From positions 1-48,990 of the forward strand of contig CAMUAR010000026.1 of the NCBI GenBank assembly GCA_947086895.1: DNA of 48,990 nt. The letters run 5' to 3'. The DNA comes from an uncultured Lachnospiraceae bacterium. Lineage in GTDB: Bacteria; Bacillota; Clostridia; Lachnospirales; Lachnospiraceae. Position numbers and translations under genes: made by a program. Positions 1-8,452 of this stretch are shown here, one piece after another; the stretch's first letter is position 1, and each line of letters starts with the position of its first letter. The notes beneath the pieces are model-generated. The model worked only from the letters and a program-made list of their open reading frames with translations, did not search any database and was not told where the DNA came from.

Positions 1-17
1 ATAATAATTTCGTCCAT
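1..17 (-). CDS. Start of a gene running off the left edge
   Basis: Only five codons (MDEII) are visible. On the minus strand an ATG at 17 is preceded by AAAGGAG (27-33) at a normal spacing, and a TATAAT -10 box lies at 57-62, so a promoter, ribosome binding site and start codon are in place. A 9-bp inverted repeat, GTCCATAAG at 12-20 and CTTATGGAC at 76-84, brackets this promoter; its left arm overlaps the start codon. The product cannot be told from five residues. A transposase is possible but not shown. Confidence 0.4.
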
Positions 18-435
18 AAGTTTCTTCTCCTTTGGTATGTTTGATTTGGCGATCTCATTATATCAGAAAGATAGACTTATGGACATTTATTTTTCATCGA
101 ACTCACGTTAATTTAATGTCAAAGAATTCCTCTGACTCTGATAATATTAAATGTAAAGTTTGTGATAGAAAGCTTAAAAATGGTTCTGAAAATTCCAAAA
201 GTATTAAAAAGCAGACCGTTTGATTAGGACATATCTGAAGACTAAATGTTACATTAATTAGATAAATTATATCCCGTGAAGCCAGATAAAGCACTTGTTC
301 CCTGTTACCAAAACCGGACACCCAGTGAAAGATAACCGAGTAATATTTCATAGTAAATTTAAATTTTTACTGTTATCTTTCTACAATCACTATTTATAAG
401 ACATTTTAAATTTTTAAATAAGGGAGAAAAATACA

Positions 436-1971
436 ATGAAAGAAAATATTAAATCAAATCCAACCATTATAAAGTCTTACTTTTTATTAGCGGCGTTACT
501 TTTGATATTAACAATAATACCATCATTTCAAACCGTAGCATCTGATATAATCAATTCAGTAGAGGATGACTCTACTAACTCTACTGGTCCCTTTATTGAT
601 TCCTCTGGTACTTATGAATATTACTATTGCGAGGATGGAACAATTGGTATTGATGATATTCTCAAATCAGCTAAAGAAATTATATTTCCAGAAAAATTAG
701 ATGGTAATATCGTTACCCAGTTATACTTTTTTGGAATGCGTACATATTATGGTGTAGAGAAAATTACAATTCCTTCTACTGTTAATGATATAAATAGCAA
801 AATGGGAGGCTATTTCCCAGATTTATGCGAAGTTTCCGTTTCATCAGATAATTTATATTACACATCTGTAAATAGCGTTTTGTTTGATAAAGATATGACA
901 GAATTAATAATTTATCCTGCAATGAAATCTGAAAGTTCCTATTTGATTCCAGATGGGGTCAGAGGATTATCAGAAGCAGCATTCCGTAAGACAGTAAATT
1001 TATCCGAAGTAAAATTCCCTCGTTCTTTAACATTTATAGATAATGGTGTATGGGATGGTTTCCCAACCTTTTTTGGTTCTTCTATAGAAAGTTTCGTTGT
1101 TGATAAACAAAATAGCAGTTTTTCTTCTGAAAATGGAGTATTATATAATAGTTCAGGTCGCACACTGATTTACTATCCTACTGGAAAAAAGGATACTTCT
1201 TTTACGATACCTTCAGGAGTGACAGCTATTGGTGATTTTGCTTTTGACAGACCCCGTTTTTTGGAGAATATTATAATACCTTCCAGCGTAACAAGTATTG
1301 AAGATTTTTCATTTTTTGATTGCAATCGTAATTTTACTATTTATGGAACACTAGATTCCTATGCAGAAAAATACGCAATAAACAATAATTTTCCATTTAA
1401 AAATATCTCAGATTTTTCTGAAGATAAACCTGCTCAAATTATTATTGGTACAAAATCTTATAAAAAAACATACGTAGACTCTGTATTTTTATTAGATGCA
1501 GAAAGAATACTTGGAGATGGAGAAATAACTTATTCTAGTTCTGATAAAAAAGTTGTTACCGTAAATACTGAGGGTAATGTACATATTGTTGGAACTGGTA
1601 TTGCCACTATAACAGTCAGTGCGGCTTCTACTCAAAATTACAGTGAAACCAACATGTCGATAACAATATATATAATTCCTAAAAAAACCATATTAAAGTC
1701 TCTTACTGTTGCTGAAGGGCAAAAATTGATAATCAAATGGAATAAAGATCCGCTTGCTACAGGATATCAAATTCAATACAGTACAAACAAAAAATTTACT
1801 AATGCAAAAATAAAAAAAATAAGCAGTAACACGAAAACTTCTTACAGCTTCACTAAACTGAAAATTAATCAAAAATATTATGTACGCATTCGCAGTTACA
1901 AGGAATCTGGCAACAAAATATTGTATGGTTCTTGGAGCAAATCCAAACAAAGCGATGCAATTAAAAAATAA
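436..1971 (+). CDS. BspA-like leucine-rich-repeat surface protein with Ig-like and FN3-like domains
   Basis: Predicted secreted or surface protein of 511 residues. A short basic N-terminus followed by a hydrophobic stretch (about residues 15-35) looks like a signal peptide. Residues about 90-320 carry LRR_5/BspA-type repeats of the form (I/L)-P-x-x-V-x-x-I-x-x-x-A-F, for example around 'FTIPSGVTAIGDFAF' and 'IIIPSSVTSIEDFSF'. A bacterial Ig-like (Big_2) segment follows at about 330-410, with the typical 'SSSDKKVVTVNTEGNV' core, and a fibronectin type III-like domain closes the protein (about 415-505, 'GYQIQYSTNKKF'). No LPXTG motif or C-terminal anchor is visible. The start is supported by GGGAGA 9 bases upstream. 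Such proteins mediate adhesion or glycan binding in gut Firmicutes, but the ligand is unknown here. The gene is much more AT-rich than the housekeeping genes in the window, which fits horizontal acquisition. Confidence 0.85.
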   Translation: MKENIKSNPTIIKSYFLLAALLLILTIIPSFQTVASDIINSVEDDSTNSTGPFIDSSGTYEYYYCEDGTIGIDDILKSAKEIIFPEKLDGNIVTQLYFFGMRTYYGVEKITIPSTVNDINSKMGGYFPDLCEVSVSSDNLYYTSVNSVLFDKDMTELIIYPAMKSESSYLIPDGVRGLSEAAFRKTVNLSEVKFPRSLTFIDNGVWDGFPTFFGSSIESFVVDKQNSSFSSENGVLYNSSGRTLIYYPTGKKDTSFTIPSGVTAIGDFAFDRPRFLENIIIPSSVTSIEDFSFFDCNRNFTIYGTLDSYAEKYAINNNFPFKNISDFSEDKPAQIIIGTKSYKKTYVDSVFLLDAERILGDGEITYSSSDKKVVTVNTEGNVHIVGTGIATITVSAASTQNYSETNMSITIYIIPKKTILKSLTVAEGQKLIIKWNKDPLATGYQIQYSTNKKFTNAKIKKISSNTKTSYSFTKLKINQKYYVRIRSYKESGNKILYGSWSKSKQSDAIKK

Positions 1972-2008
1972 ATAATTTTTATGATAAAATATTTAGGAGA
2001 AAATCAGT

Positions 2009-2857
2009 ATGTCTAATAAAAAGGAATTAAAACTAGCAATTTCATGTAGTATCGTTGCAGTTATTTCACTATTTTCAGTATATTTAATACCTGTTTCGTT
2101 AGATACTTGGTCCAATAAAAAAGAATATTTAAAATTAACAGACGGTTTTACAATCTTTGCTTATGTTCCTGCAATATTATTAGCAGGAATAACCATCTTT
2201 TCATTACTAAAAAAGAGTATAGCTATGTTTATTTGCTCTTTAAGTTACGTAATATTTACAGGCACTGTTATATCTTTTACTCTAAAAAATTCTGAGCCAT
2301 GCTTTGGATTAACCATAATAGTTTTGGAGATGATCTTAATTCTTAGACTAGCAATACTTCAATTAAAAAACACACTTACAATACAAAACAAGGATATAAA
2401 TATTGAATTAATTGGTAATGAAAATTTACTTATTAAAGGTAAAAAAAAGGGTACTATGCTTACTTCAGTAATTTTTATTATCATAATTATTCTTGGAGCT
2501 ATTTTATTTCTAATCGGTTGTGATCTCACAGGTTCTTATTCAACGGTTTCTTCTGGTCAAGTGTGCATCATTCTCTCTGTAATTCTAATTATTAATTCAA
2601 TAATGGGGCTTTTGCATTATAGAAGTTGTATAATATTTATTACTGATAAAAGAGTGTCTGGAAAATTACTATTTAATAAAATAATTGATTTACCGTTGGA
2701 TTCTATTACTGGAATATCAAATATACCAATATTTCATGGAATTACTGTAACTACACCTTCTAAAAAAATTAAATTTTATTGTTTACAAAATTCTAAAGAC
2801 GTTTACTCCACCATTTGCAAGTTACTTATAGAGAGACAATCTAGTAATAGTATTTAA
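2009..2857 (+). CDS. Uncharacterised membrane protein with a bacterial PH-like domain
   Basis: Protein of 282 residues with about six hydrophobic segments in two groups (about residues 8-30, 47-70, 72-110, then 150-170 and 185-205). The C-terminal part, with 'ITDKRVSGK' followed by strands and 'LPLDSITGIS', resembles the bacterial PH (bPH) fold found in short membrane proteins of Firmicutes. The start follows AGGAG at a 9-base spacing and lies 37 bases after the LRR gene, on the same strand and with the same extreme AT bias, so the two are probably co-transcribed. The specific role is unknown. Membrane placement is well supported; the PH assignment is moderate. Confidence 0.7.
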   Translation: MSNKKELKLAISCSIVAVISLFSVYLIPVSLDTWSNKKEYLKLTDGFTIFAYVPAILLAGITIFSLLKKSIAMFICSLSYVIFTGTVISFTLKNSEPCFGLTIIVLEMILILRLAILQLKNTLTIQNKDINIELIGNENLLIKGKKKGTMLTSVIFIIIIILGAILFLIGCDLTGSYSTVSSGQVCIILSVILIINSIMGLLHYRSCIIFITDKRVSGKLLFNKIIDLPLDSITGISNIPIFHGITVTTPSKKIKFYCLQNSKDVYSTICKLLIERQSSNSI

Positions 2858-3018
2858 ATAAATTATTATAACACTATTTTAGAGTATTTCTTAAAATGTC
2901 ATTATTCAAGAAAGATTTAATATTAAAAAGAAGCAATTTTCATCTTTTCTACTTACCACACTAAACATGGGCAATTAGCTTTATAGTCCCTTTTCGTATC
3001 TATGTGTACCCAAAATAA

Positions 3019-3041
3019 GGACAGGCAATTACTGCCTGTCC
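3019..3041 (-). terminator. Terminator of the rubrerythrin gene
   Basis: Perfect 9-bp stem GGACAGGCA/TGCCTGTCC with a 5-base loop, followed on the minus strand by TTATTTT. It lies 32 bases past the rubrerythrin stop codon. Confidence 0.75.
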
Positions 3042-3072
3042 CTTTATAATTCTTGTTTGACTATACTTAAAA

Positions 3073-3615
3073 TTAGCTGAAATATCTCTTAAGCAGACCC
3101 TCAAACGCCTTGCCGTGTCTTGCCTCGTCCCTTGCCATCTCATGAACTGTGTCATGGATTGCATCCAGATTTGCAGCCTTCGCGCGCTTTGCAAGATCCA
3201 TCTTGCCTGCGGTAGCACCGTTCTCCGCCTCAACACGCAGCTCAAGGTTCTTCTTTGTGCTGTCGGTGATCACCTCACCAAGAAGTTCTGCAAACTTTGC
3301 AGCGTGCTCTGCTTCCTCGTAAGCAGCCTTCTCATAGTACAGACCTACCTCTGGATAGCCTTCTCTGTGCGCTACTCTAGCCATCGCAAGGTACATACCA
3401 ACCTCAGTACACTCACCAGTAAAGTTTGCTCTAAGGTCTGCAATAATATCTTCGCTTACGCCCTGTGCAACACCTACAACATGCTCTGCTGCCCATGTTC
3501 TCTCGCCAGCCATCTCAGTAAATTTCGATGCTGGTGCGCCGCACTGTGGACACTTCTCTGGCGCAGCCTCGCCCTCATAAACATAACCGCAAACCTGACA
3601 TACAAACTTTGACAT
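3073..3615 (-). CDS. Reverse rubrerythrin (rubredoxin domain first), peroxide-reducing
   Basis: Non-haem diiron protein of 180 residues that reduces hydrogen peroxide (and oxygen, in characterised clostridial homologues) using electrons delivered through its rubredoxin domain; cytoplasmic. The order is reversed relative to classical rubrerythrin: the rubredoxin iron site (C6-x2-C9, C22-x2-C25) is N-terminal and the four-helix diiron domain follows, with E-x2-H type ligand motifs in 'EEAEH' and 'ARDEARH'. This matches the revRbr group described in Clostridium acetobutylicum. Gene length is normal. It is monocistronic, with a sigma-A promoter overlapping a PerR-type palindrome upstream and a terminator downstream. 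The perR-like gene lies next upstream, so control by PerR is likely. Confidence 0.92.
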   Translation of the reverse strand: MSKFVCQVCGYVYEGEAAPEKCPQCGAPASKFTEMAGERTWAAEHVVGVAQGVSEDIIADLRANFTGECTEVGMYLAMARVAHREGYPEVGLYYEKAAYEEAEHAAKFAELLGEVITDSTKKNLELRVEAENGATAGKMDLAKRAKAANLDAIHDTVHEMARDEARHGKAFEGLLKRYFS

Positions 3616-3678
3616 AATTGTATTCTCCTTTCAATCATCCAAATTGGTTTTTCTATCTTCTCTCAACATTCAGTAATT

Positions 3679-3729
3679 AGTAATCATTACTGTTATTGAT
3701 ATCTTACATGATATTGTTTTATTTGTCAA
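3679..3729 (-). promoter_or_regulatory. Rubrerythrin promoter with PerR-type operator
   Basis: On the minus strand TTGACA (3724-3729), a 17-base spacer and TAAGAT (3701-3706) form a strong sigma-A promoter. Just downstream of the -10 box is the perfect palindrome AGTAAT-C-ATTACT (3679-3691), of the 7-1-7 Fur/PerR type. The position, over the start of transcription, fits repression. The same palindrome, with one symmetrical change, sits on the perR promoter. Confidence 0.75.
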
Positions 3730-3849
3730 TAGAATTTTAAAAATATTTTGTCCCACAAATGGAATTTTATACTTTTTGTTATTTCCAACGCTCTACTTTT
3801 ATCTCTACATTTTTCTATACTTTTATCTTTGCATATTCCAACTTAATTT

Positions 3850-4263
3850 TTAGGCTTTAAGCTTCTTTTTTTGTTTCTCTTTTCTTGCACATTCTGGACA
3901 TTTTCCATAAAATACAACGCCATGCCCCTCAATAGTACCTTCATAATTTGCCGCAGCCAACGTGTCAATATGCTCTAAAGAATCCATCATAAGATCAAAT
4001 ACTCCGCCGCAGCCATTGCATAATAAATGATAGTGCGGTTCCAAATTCCCGTCATAGCGCTCGCTGCCATCTCCCCATGTCAGACGCACCGCCTCTTTCT
4101 GTTCTACCAGAAAATTCAGGTTTCGGTATACGGTTCCCAAACTGATATTGGGATAATATTTCCGCACATTATTATAGACCATATCCGCGGTCGGATGTTC
4201 CTTTGTTTCTGTAAGATACTCTTTGATGGACTGCCGTTGTCTGCTGTACTTTATTGTTGCCAT
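3850..4263 (-). CDS. perR: Peroxide-responsive Fur-family repressor PerR
   Basis: Metal-dependent DNA-binding repressor of 137 residues (start chosen at 'MATIKY'; in-frame starts also exist at 4275 and at a TTG at 4281). The winged-helix domain comes first, with 'SLGTVYRNL' as recognition helix. The structural zinc site is C82-x2-C85 and C122-x2-C125. H23, D71, H77, H79 and D90 line up at a constant offset of 14 with the Bacillus subtilis PerR regulatory ligands H37, D85, H91, H93 and D104. The Asp at the 85-equivalent is the usual PerR rather than Fur signature. The palindrome on its own promoter implies autoregulation, and a matching one precedes the neighbouring rubrerythrin gene. Confidence 0.85.
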   Translation of the reverse strand: MATIKYSRQRQSIKEYLTETKEHPTADMVYNNVRKYYPNISLGTVYRNLNFLVEQKEAVRLTWGDGSERYDGNLEPHYHLLCNGCGGVFDLMMDSLEHIDTLAAANYEGTIEGHGVVFYGKCPECARKEKQKKKLKA

Positions 4264-4314
4264 AACGAACCCCATTTCCAAAAAGGTTTTACTCTTATCG
4301 TTACAATCAATATC

Positions 4315-4357
4315 AGTAACTGTTACTATTATAATATCAGTATTATAAAATTGTCAA
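4315..4357 (-). promoter_or_regulatory. perR promoter with PerR-type operator
   Basis: Minus-strand TTGACA (4352-4357), an 18-base spacer and TATAAT (4328-4333). Directly next to the -10 box is the perfect palindrome AGTAAC-T-GTTACT (4315-4327). A further inverted pair, TTATAAT/ATTATAA (4329-4335 and 4342-4348), lies within the promoter. Confidence 0.75.
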
Positions 4358-4370
4358 GTAAAATCAAGTA

Positions 4371-4929
4371 GAATTTTGCAGGTATATTGTGGAAATTATA
4401 TTGCATTTTCTATTGAAACATACAATTCCAATAATTTATATATAAGAAGGTTGGTGATGCACTCACTTAAAAATTGGAAACCTCTCGCTCAAGAATATGA
4501 ATATATTCCGTATCAACAAGCGAACCCCGTCCGCAAGATGTTTCACGAATGATGTTTGATTTGTACTTTGAATATTTTATTCACAGAAGGAAACTTGGTT
4601 TTTCGCCAATGATTTCTCTGTGCAACTGAATCGACCCAATCCATGTACGAATCATTGTGCTTCGTATCACAGAGATTTCGGAAAAATACAAGAGGGATGT
4701 TACAGAAACTTTTATTTTGGAGATTGTAAAAAAGCGGAATATATAATTTTTGATATAGAGACATAATCGGAAACATCTAAAAAAATAAATAAGAGAATAT
4801 ATTCTTTTCCATATAAAAACCTAATTAGAAAAAACAAAAAAAGAATGAAATGGAATAGAAACAACTCCCATCCTGCCGCAATCCAGCGAAAGAAAAGCCG
4901 GATTACAACAGAATTTCTGTTTTTCTTAC
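4371..4929. other. AT-rich intergenic region with possible coding remnants
   Basis: No convincing gene. An ATG at 4457 behind AAGAAGG opens a 31-codon plus-strand frame (MHSLKNWKPLAQEYEY...) ending at 4552. It overlaps, as ATGA, a second frame (MMFDLYFEYF...), and a third open stretch follows to about 4745. The pattern would fit a frameshifted short gene, but no family is recognised. Near 4872-4920 imperfect hairpins may end cshA transcription. Confidence 0.3.
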
Positions 4930-6513
4930 TTATCTGCGGTTTGCTGGTTCAATATTAACGGCTTTGCCGCGGATTTTTACATTTTTCATGCGATCCAATA
5001 CTTCTGCTGCATACTCGCGCGGCACTTCTACAAAAGTATATTTATCGTAAATATCAATGCTGCCAATCAATCTTCCAGGCATCTTTGTCTCTCCGGCAAT
5101 CGCGCCTAAAATATCACCAGGACGAATGTTATTCTTTTTGCCAAGATTGACAAACAGTCTTACCATTCCTTCCTCCGCCCCAGTATCTCCAAAATCATCG
5201 TATTCTTTTTTCAGTTCCTCGGAATCTACACTGTCGCCCATCGCAAGTTTTAAAAATGCTGCTGCCATTTCAATGGAAGTATATTCTTCTTCATTGACAC
5301 GGCTCTCCACAAGCTCAATCATCCGCGAGATATCGTCGCTCTCAATCACCTGATGAACATGATCCAAAATCTTTTCTGCTTTTACCGACATTACATCATC
5401 AAACGACGGCACTGGCTGAAGCTTTATTTTTGTTTTACAATAGCGCATAATATCGCGCAGCTTGTATACTTCCCTGCCAATTACAAGTGTAAATGCACGT
5501 CCCCCGCGCCCTGCGCGCCCGGTACGCCCGATCCGGTGAACATAATATTCATCATCCTGCGGAACATCATAGTTAAATACCGCCTCGACATCATCTACGT
5601 CAATGCCGCGCGCCGCAACATCCGTCGCCACAAGAATATCGGTCTTTCCATTTCGGAATGAATTCATCACACGGTCGCGCTGCTGCTGTTTTAAATCTCC
5701 GTGCAGCCCTTCTGCAAAATAACCCCGCGCCTGCAAAGATGAAACAAGTTCGTCCACCTGCCGCTTTGTATTGCAAAAAATCAAAGACAGCTTTGGCGAA
5801 TACATATCCAGCAGCCTTGTAAGAGCATCCAATTTTGTTTTTGGACGTACTTCATAATAATACTGCTCGATCTTTGGTACTGTCAATTCTTTCTTTACCA
5901 CACGGATATGTATTGCATCTTTCTGATACATCCGCGCAATTTCCATAATCGGCTGCGGCATTGTGGCAGAAAACAGCAGTGTTTGTCGCTCCTGCGGAAC
6001 TTCCTTTAAAATAGTTTCAATATCATCACGGAACCCCATGTTTAACATTTCGTCCGCCTCATCAAGAGCCACCATTTTTACATCATTAAAATTCACCGTT
6101 TTGCGGCGCATATGATCCATCACACGTCCTGGTGTTCCAATTACAATCTGTGTGCCGGACTTTAAAGCCTTAATCTGGCGCACAATCTCCTGCCCGCCAT
6201 AAATTGGCACAATTTTAATTCCGTGCAAAAATTTTGCAAACTTGTGCATCTCTTCTGACACCTGTATTGCAAGCTCCCTTGTCGGGCAGAGAATTACTGC
6301 CTGCAGTGCCTTTTTCTTTGGGTCAATCCCCTGCAAAATCGGCAGACCGAACGCTGCTGTTTTGCCTGTGCCTGTCTGTGCCTGTCCGATGATATCGCTG
6401 CCGGAAAGCACAGCAGGTATTGCCTGCGTCTGGATCGGCGTCATCTCCTCAAAGCCCATTTCTGTTACTGCCCGCAAAAGCGGCGCCTGCAATTCTAATT
6501 CTTCAAATCTCAT
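4930..6513 (-). CDS. cshA: DEAD-box ATP-dependent RNA helicase (CshA/DeaD type)
   Basis: Cytoplasmic RNA helicase of 527 residues that unwinds structured RNA in ribosome assembly and mRNA turnover. All core motifs are visible: the Q motif 'MTPIQTQAIP', Walker A AQTGTGKT (45-52), 'PTREL', 'GTPGR', DEAD (151-154), SAT (182-184), and 'HRIGRTGRAGRGG' (about 328-340). The C-terminus (about 455-525) matches the DbpA-type RNA-binding domain, as in DeaD/CshA proteins with an RRM-like tail. It is a single gene with GGGAG as ribosome binding site and a long leader that can fold into competing hairpins. Cold or structure-dependent control would fit the family but is inferred. Confidence 0.92.
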   Translation of the reverse strand: MRFEELELQAPLLRAVTEMGFEEMTPIQTQAIPAVLSGSDIIGQAQTGTGKTAAFGLPILQGIDPKKKALQAVILCPTRELAIQVSEEMHKFAKFLHGIKIVPIYGGQEIVRQIKALKSGTQIVIGTPGRVMDHMRRKTVNFNDVKMVALDEADEMLNMGFRDDIETILKEVPQERQTLLFSATMPQPIMEIARMYQKDAIHIRVVKKELTVPKIEQYYYEVRPKTKLDALTRLLDMYSPKLSLIFCNTKRQVDELVSSLQARGYFAEGLHGDLKQQQRDRVMNSFRNGKTDILVATDVAARGIDVDDVEAVFNYDVPQDDEYYVHRIGRTGRAGRGGRAFTLVIGREVYKLRDIMRYCKTKIKLQPVPSFDDVMSVKAEKILDHVHQVIESDDISRMIELVESRVNEEEYTSIEMAAAFLKLAMGDSVDSEELKKEYDDFGDTGAEEGMVRLFVNLGKKNNIRPGDILGAIAGETKMPGRLIGSIDIYDKYTFVEVPREYAAEVLDRMKNVKIRGKAVNIEPANRR

Positions 6514-6519
6514 ATTAAT

Positions 6520-6612
6520 CTCCCATATCGGAGCGTTTTTTGCTTAAGGTACGCAAGCCAAATACCAGATTTGGCTCTGCGATTTGAATTTGTGACGCTC
6601 CGACGCAAATTC
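6520..6612 (-). promoter_or_regulatory. Structured leader of the DEAD-box helicase mRNA
   Basis: Three inverted repeats on the minus strand. GAATTTG/CAAATTC pairs 6586-6592 with 6606-6612. AGCCAAAT/ATTTGGCT pairs 6556-6563 with 6569-6576. TCGGAGCG/CGCTCCGA pairs about 6596-6603 with 6528-6535, ending directly upstream of the GGGAG ribosome binding site (6520-6524). The first stem holds one arm of the third in its loop, so the two are competing or form a pseudoknot. Confidence 0.5.
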
Positions 6613-6903
6613 CTATGTAAAAAATAAGTTATCAACCTTTTTTACATTAATCCTCATTTCTAAAATGTGAAACTCACTTCACATTTACTCTTGCATGTAT
6701 GCAATTTCGTGTCAAATAATGCACTTTTCGTTACACTGCGATCCCCACAGAACAATTTTCTTTCATTTATGCAATCTTCCAATCAAAAGTCAAAGTTTAT
6801 GGCATTAAATTTACAAAACTTTTTTACTCAAAGCAGTAAATCTAAGACAAGAAAAAAGATTGATTTATGAAAAAAAACACTGCTGCAATCATATCTGTTG
6901 TTT
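6613..6903. other. Intergenic region between rfbD and cshA
   Basis: No gene. It contains an 8-bp hairpin AAATGTGA/TCACATTT (6663-6670 and 6679-6686) and AT-rich sequence that probably holds the cshA promoter; no box pair is clear enough to name. Confidence 0.4.
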
Positions 6904-7764
6904 TTATTTTCCTGCACGATCCGCGGAAATTTCTTCTAAGTATCTTGATAAAGCATCCTGCCACGCTGGAAGTCTGTGAAATCCTGCCCTGTCCAAACAT
7001 ACTTTAGAAAGACGTGAATTTTTCGGACGTCTCGCAGGCGTCGGGTACTCTGAGGATGGAATTGGAATCACTTTTGCTGGAAGCCCTGCCTGGCGAAAAA
7101 TCTCTTTTGTAAATTCCGCCCAACTGCATACGCCTTCGTTTGTCGCATGGTACACTCCATACTGATTTGTTGCAATCATATCGGCAAGCAGCGGCGCAAC
7201 ATCCTTTGTGTAAGTCGGTGAACCAATCTGATCCTGCACAACACGCACTTCCGACCTCTCTGCCCCAAGCCGAAGCATTGTCTTGACAAAATTGTTTCCA
7301 TTTTTCCCGAAAGCCCAAGAAATACGGACAATAAAATACTGTTCCATCAACTCTTTTACTGCCAATTCTCCTTCATATTTCGTTCTGCCATAAACACCAA
7401 GCGGAAAAGCGGCATCTTCCGGCTCATAGTATTGTTCCCCTTCCCCGTCAAAAATATATTCGGTGCTGATATATACAAGTTTTGCTCCCAGACGGCGGCA
7501 GGACATCGCAATATTTTTTGTACCTTCAACATTGACAGCGTAGCATCTTTCCTTATCTGTTTCTGCCTGATTTACATTTGTATAAGCGGCGCAATGGATT
7601 ACCGCATCCGGTTGGTACTCTGCGAGAAACTTTTGTGTCGCGCCCGCATCGGACAGATCAAAATTTGACGAGCTTGTCCCAAGACATTCCACTTTTTGCG
7701 ATCTCAAGTACTCTACTGTATCATATCCCAACTGCCCAGTTACGCCGGTCACCAAAACCTTCAT
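6904..7764 (-). CDS. rfbD: dTDP-4-dehydrorhamnose reductase
   Basis: Catalyses the last step of dTDP-L-rhamnose synthesis, the NAD(P)H-dependent reduction of dTDP-4-dehydro-L-rhamnose, in the cytoplasm. Protein of 286 residues, normal for RmlD. The N-terminal Rossmann motif is 'GVTGQLGYD', 'VIHCAAYTNV' is the family's substrate-site segment, and the SDR catalytic pair is in 'YGRTKYEGE' (Y-x3-K). It is the last gene of the A-B-C-D order on the minus strand and lies 18 bases after rfbC, so it is co-transcribed with it. Confidence 0.93.
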   Translation of the reverse strand: MKVLVTGVTGQLGYDTVEYLRSQKVECLGTSSSNFDLSDAGATQKFLAEYQPDAVIHCAAYTNVNQAETDKERCYAVNVEGTKNIAMSCRRLGAKLVYISTEYIFDGEGEQYYEPEDAAFPLGVYGRTKYEGELAVKELMEQYFIVRISWAFGKNGNNFVKTMLRLGAERSEVRVVQDQIGSPTYTKDVAPLLADMIATNQYGVYHATNEGVCSWAEFTKEIFRQAGLPAKVIPIPSSEYPTPARRPKNSRLSKVCLDRAGFHRLPAWQDALSRYLEEISADRAGK

Positions 7765-7782
7765 ATCCGCTTGCCTCCAACT

Positions 7783-8349
7783 TTATAATAATCCAAAAAT
7801 ACCTGCTGCCAAGGACAGTCCGCCCCATTTTTTATCGCGCTCTGAAAGAATCAGCTGCAATCCTGGTTCCAACGGCCATTTGACTCCGATTTCCGGGTCG
7901 TCCCAGGCAATGCCGCCCTCGTCGCCCGGATGATAAAAGTCTGTACATTTATAGCAAAATTCTGCTTCCTCTGACAAGACAAGAAAACCGTGCGCAAATC
8001 CTTCCGGCACATAAAACATTTTCTTATTTTCCTCAGAAAGCTCCACGCCATGCCATTTCCCATAAGTTGCGGAACCGCCGCGCAGGTCAACCGCCACATC
8101 AAACACGCGCCCTTTTATCACGCGCACAAGTTTGCCCTGCGGGTGTTTTATCTGAAAATGAAGCCCGCGCAGTACGCCCTTTGCAGATTTTGACTGGTTA
8201 TCCTGCACAAATACCATATTAAGCCCTGCTTCTTCCATATCCCTCTGATTGTAGGTTTCCATAAAATAACCTCTCTCATCTGGAAATACTTTTGGCTCAA
8301 TAATATAAATTCCGTCAATCTCACAGCCTGTTACTGTTATTTTTCCCAT
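7783..8349 (-). CDS. rfbC: dTDP-4-dehydrorhamnose 3,5-epimerase
   Basis: Epimerises dTDP-4-dehydro-6-deoxy-glucose at C3 and C5, the third step to dTDP-L-rhamnose. With the start set at 'MGKITVTG' (AGAGG just upstream) it has 188 residues, the usual RmlC length; the open frame extends 31 codons further but without family similarity. The cupin core shows the catalytic His in 'RGLHFQIKHPQGKL' and the conserved 'VPEGFAHGF' segment. It lies about 100 bases after rfbB and 18 bases before rfbD. Confidence 0.92.
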   Translation of the reverse strand: MGKITVTGCEIDGIYIIEPKVFPDERGYFMETYNQRDMEEAGLNMVFVQDNQSKSAKGVLRGLHFQIKHPQGKLVRVIKGRVFDVAVDLRGGSATYGKWHGVELSEENKKMFYVPEGFAHGFLVLSEEAEFCYKCTDFYHPGDEGGIAWDDPEIGVKWPLEPGLQLILSERDKKWGGLSLAAGIFGLL

Positions 8350-8452
8350 TTTTCCTCTCATTCTGCCGCACGCAGCATTCCAATGAAAAATTTTATACGG
8401 CATAACAACACAAATTTTAAAACTGAAAACTTTCATTTTCAATGATTCTATA

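Noticed and set aside
4517..4530. GCGAACCCCGT shared with the right-edge element (48977-48989)
   Set aside because: Only 11 bases match and no hairpin or element end accompanies it here; taken as chance.
6667..6870. 67-codon frame between cshA and rfbD
   Set aside because: Starts inside a hairpin at a GTG within ATGTGA, with no ribosome binding site and no recognisable product.
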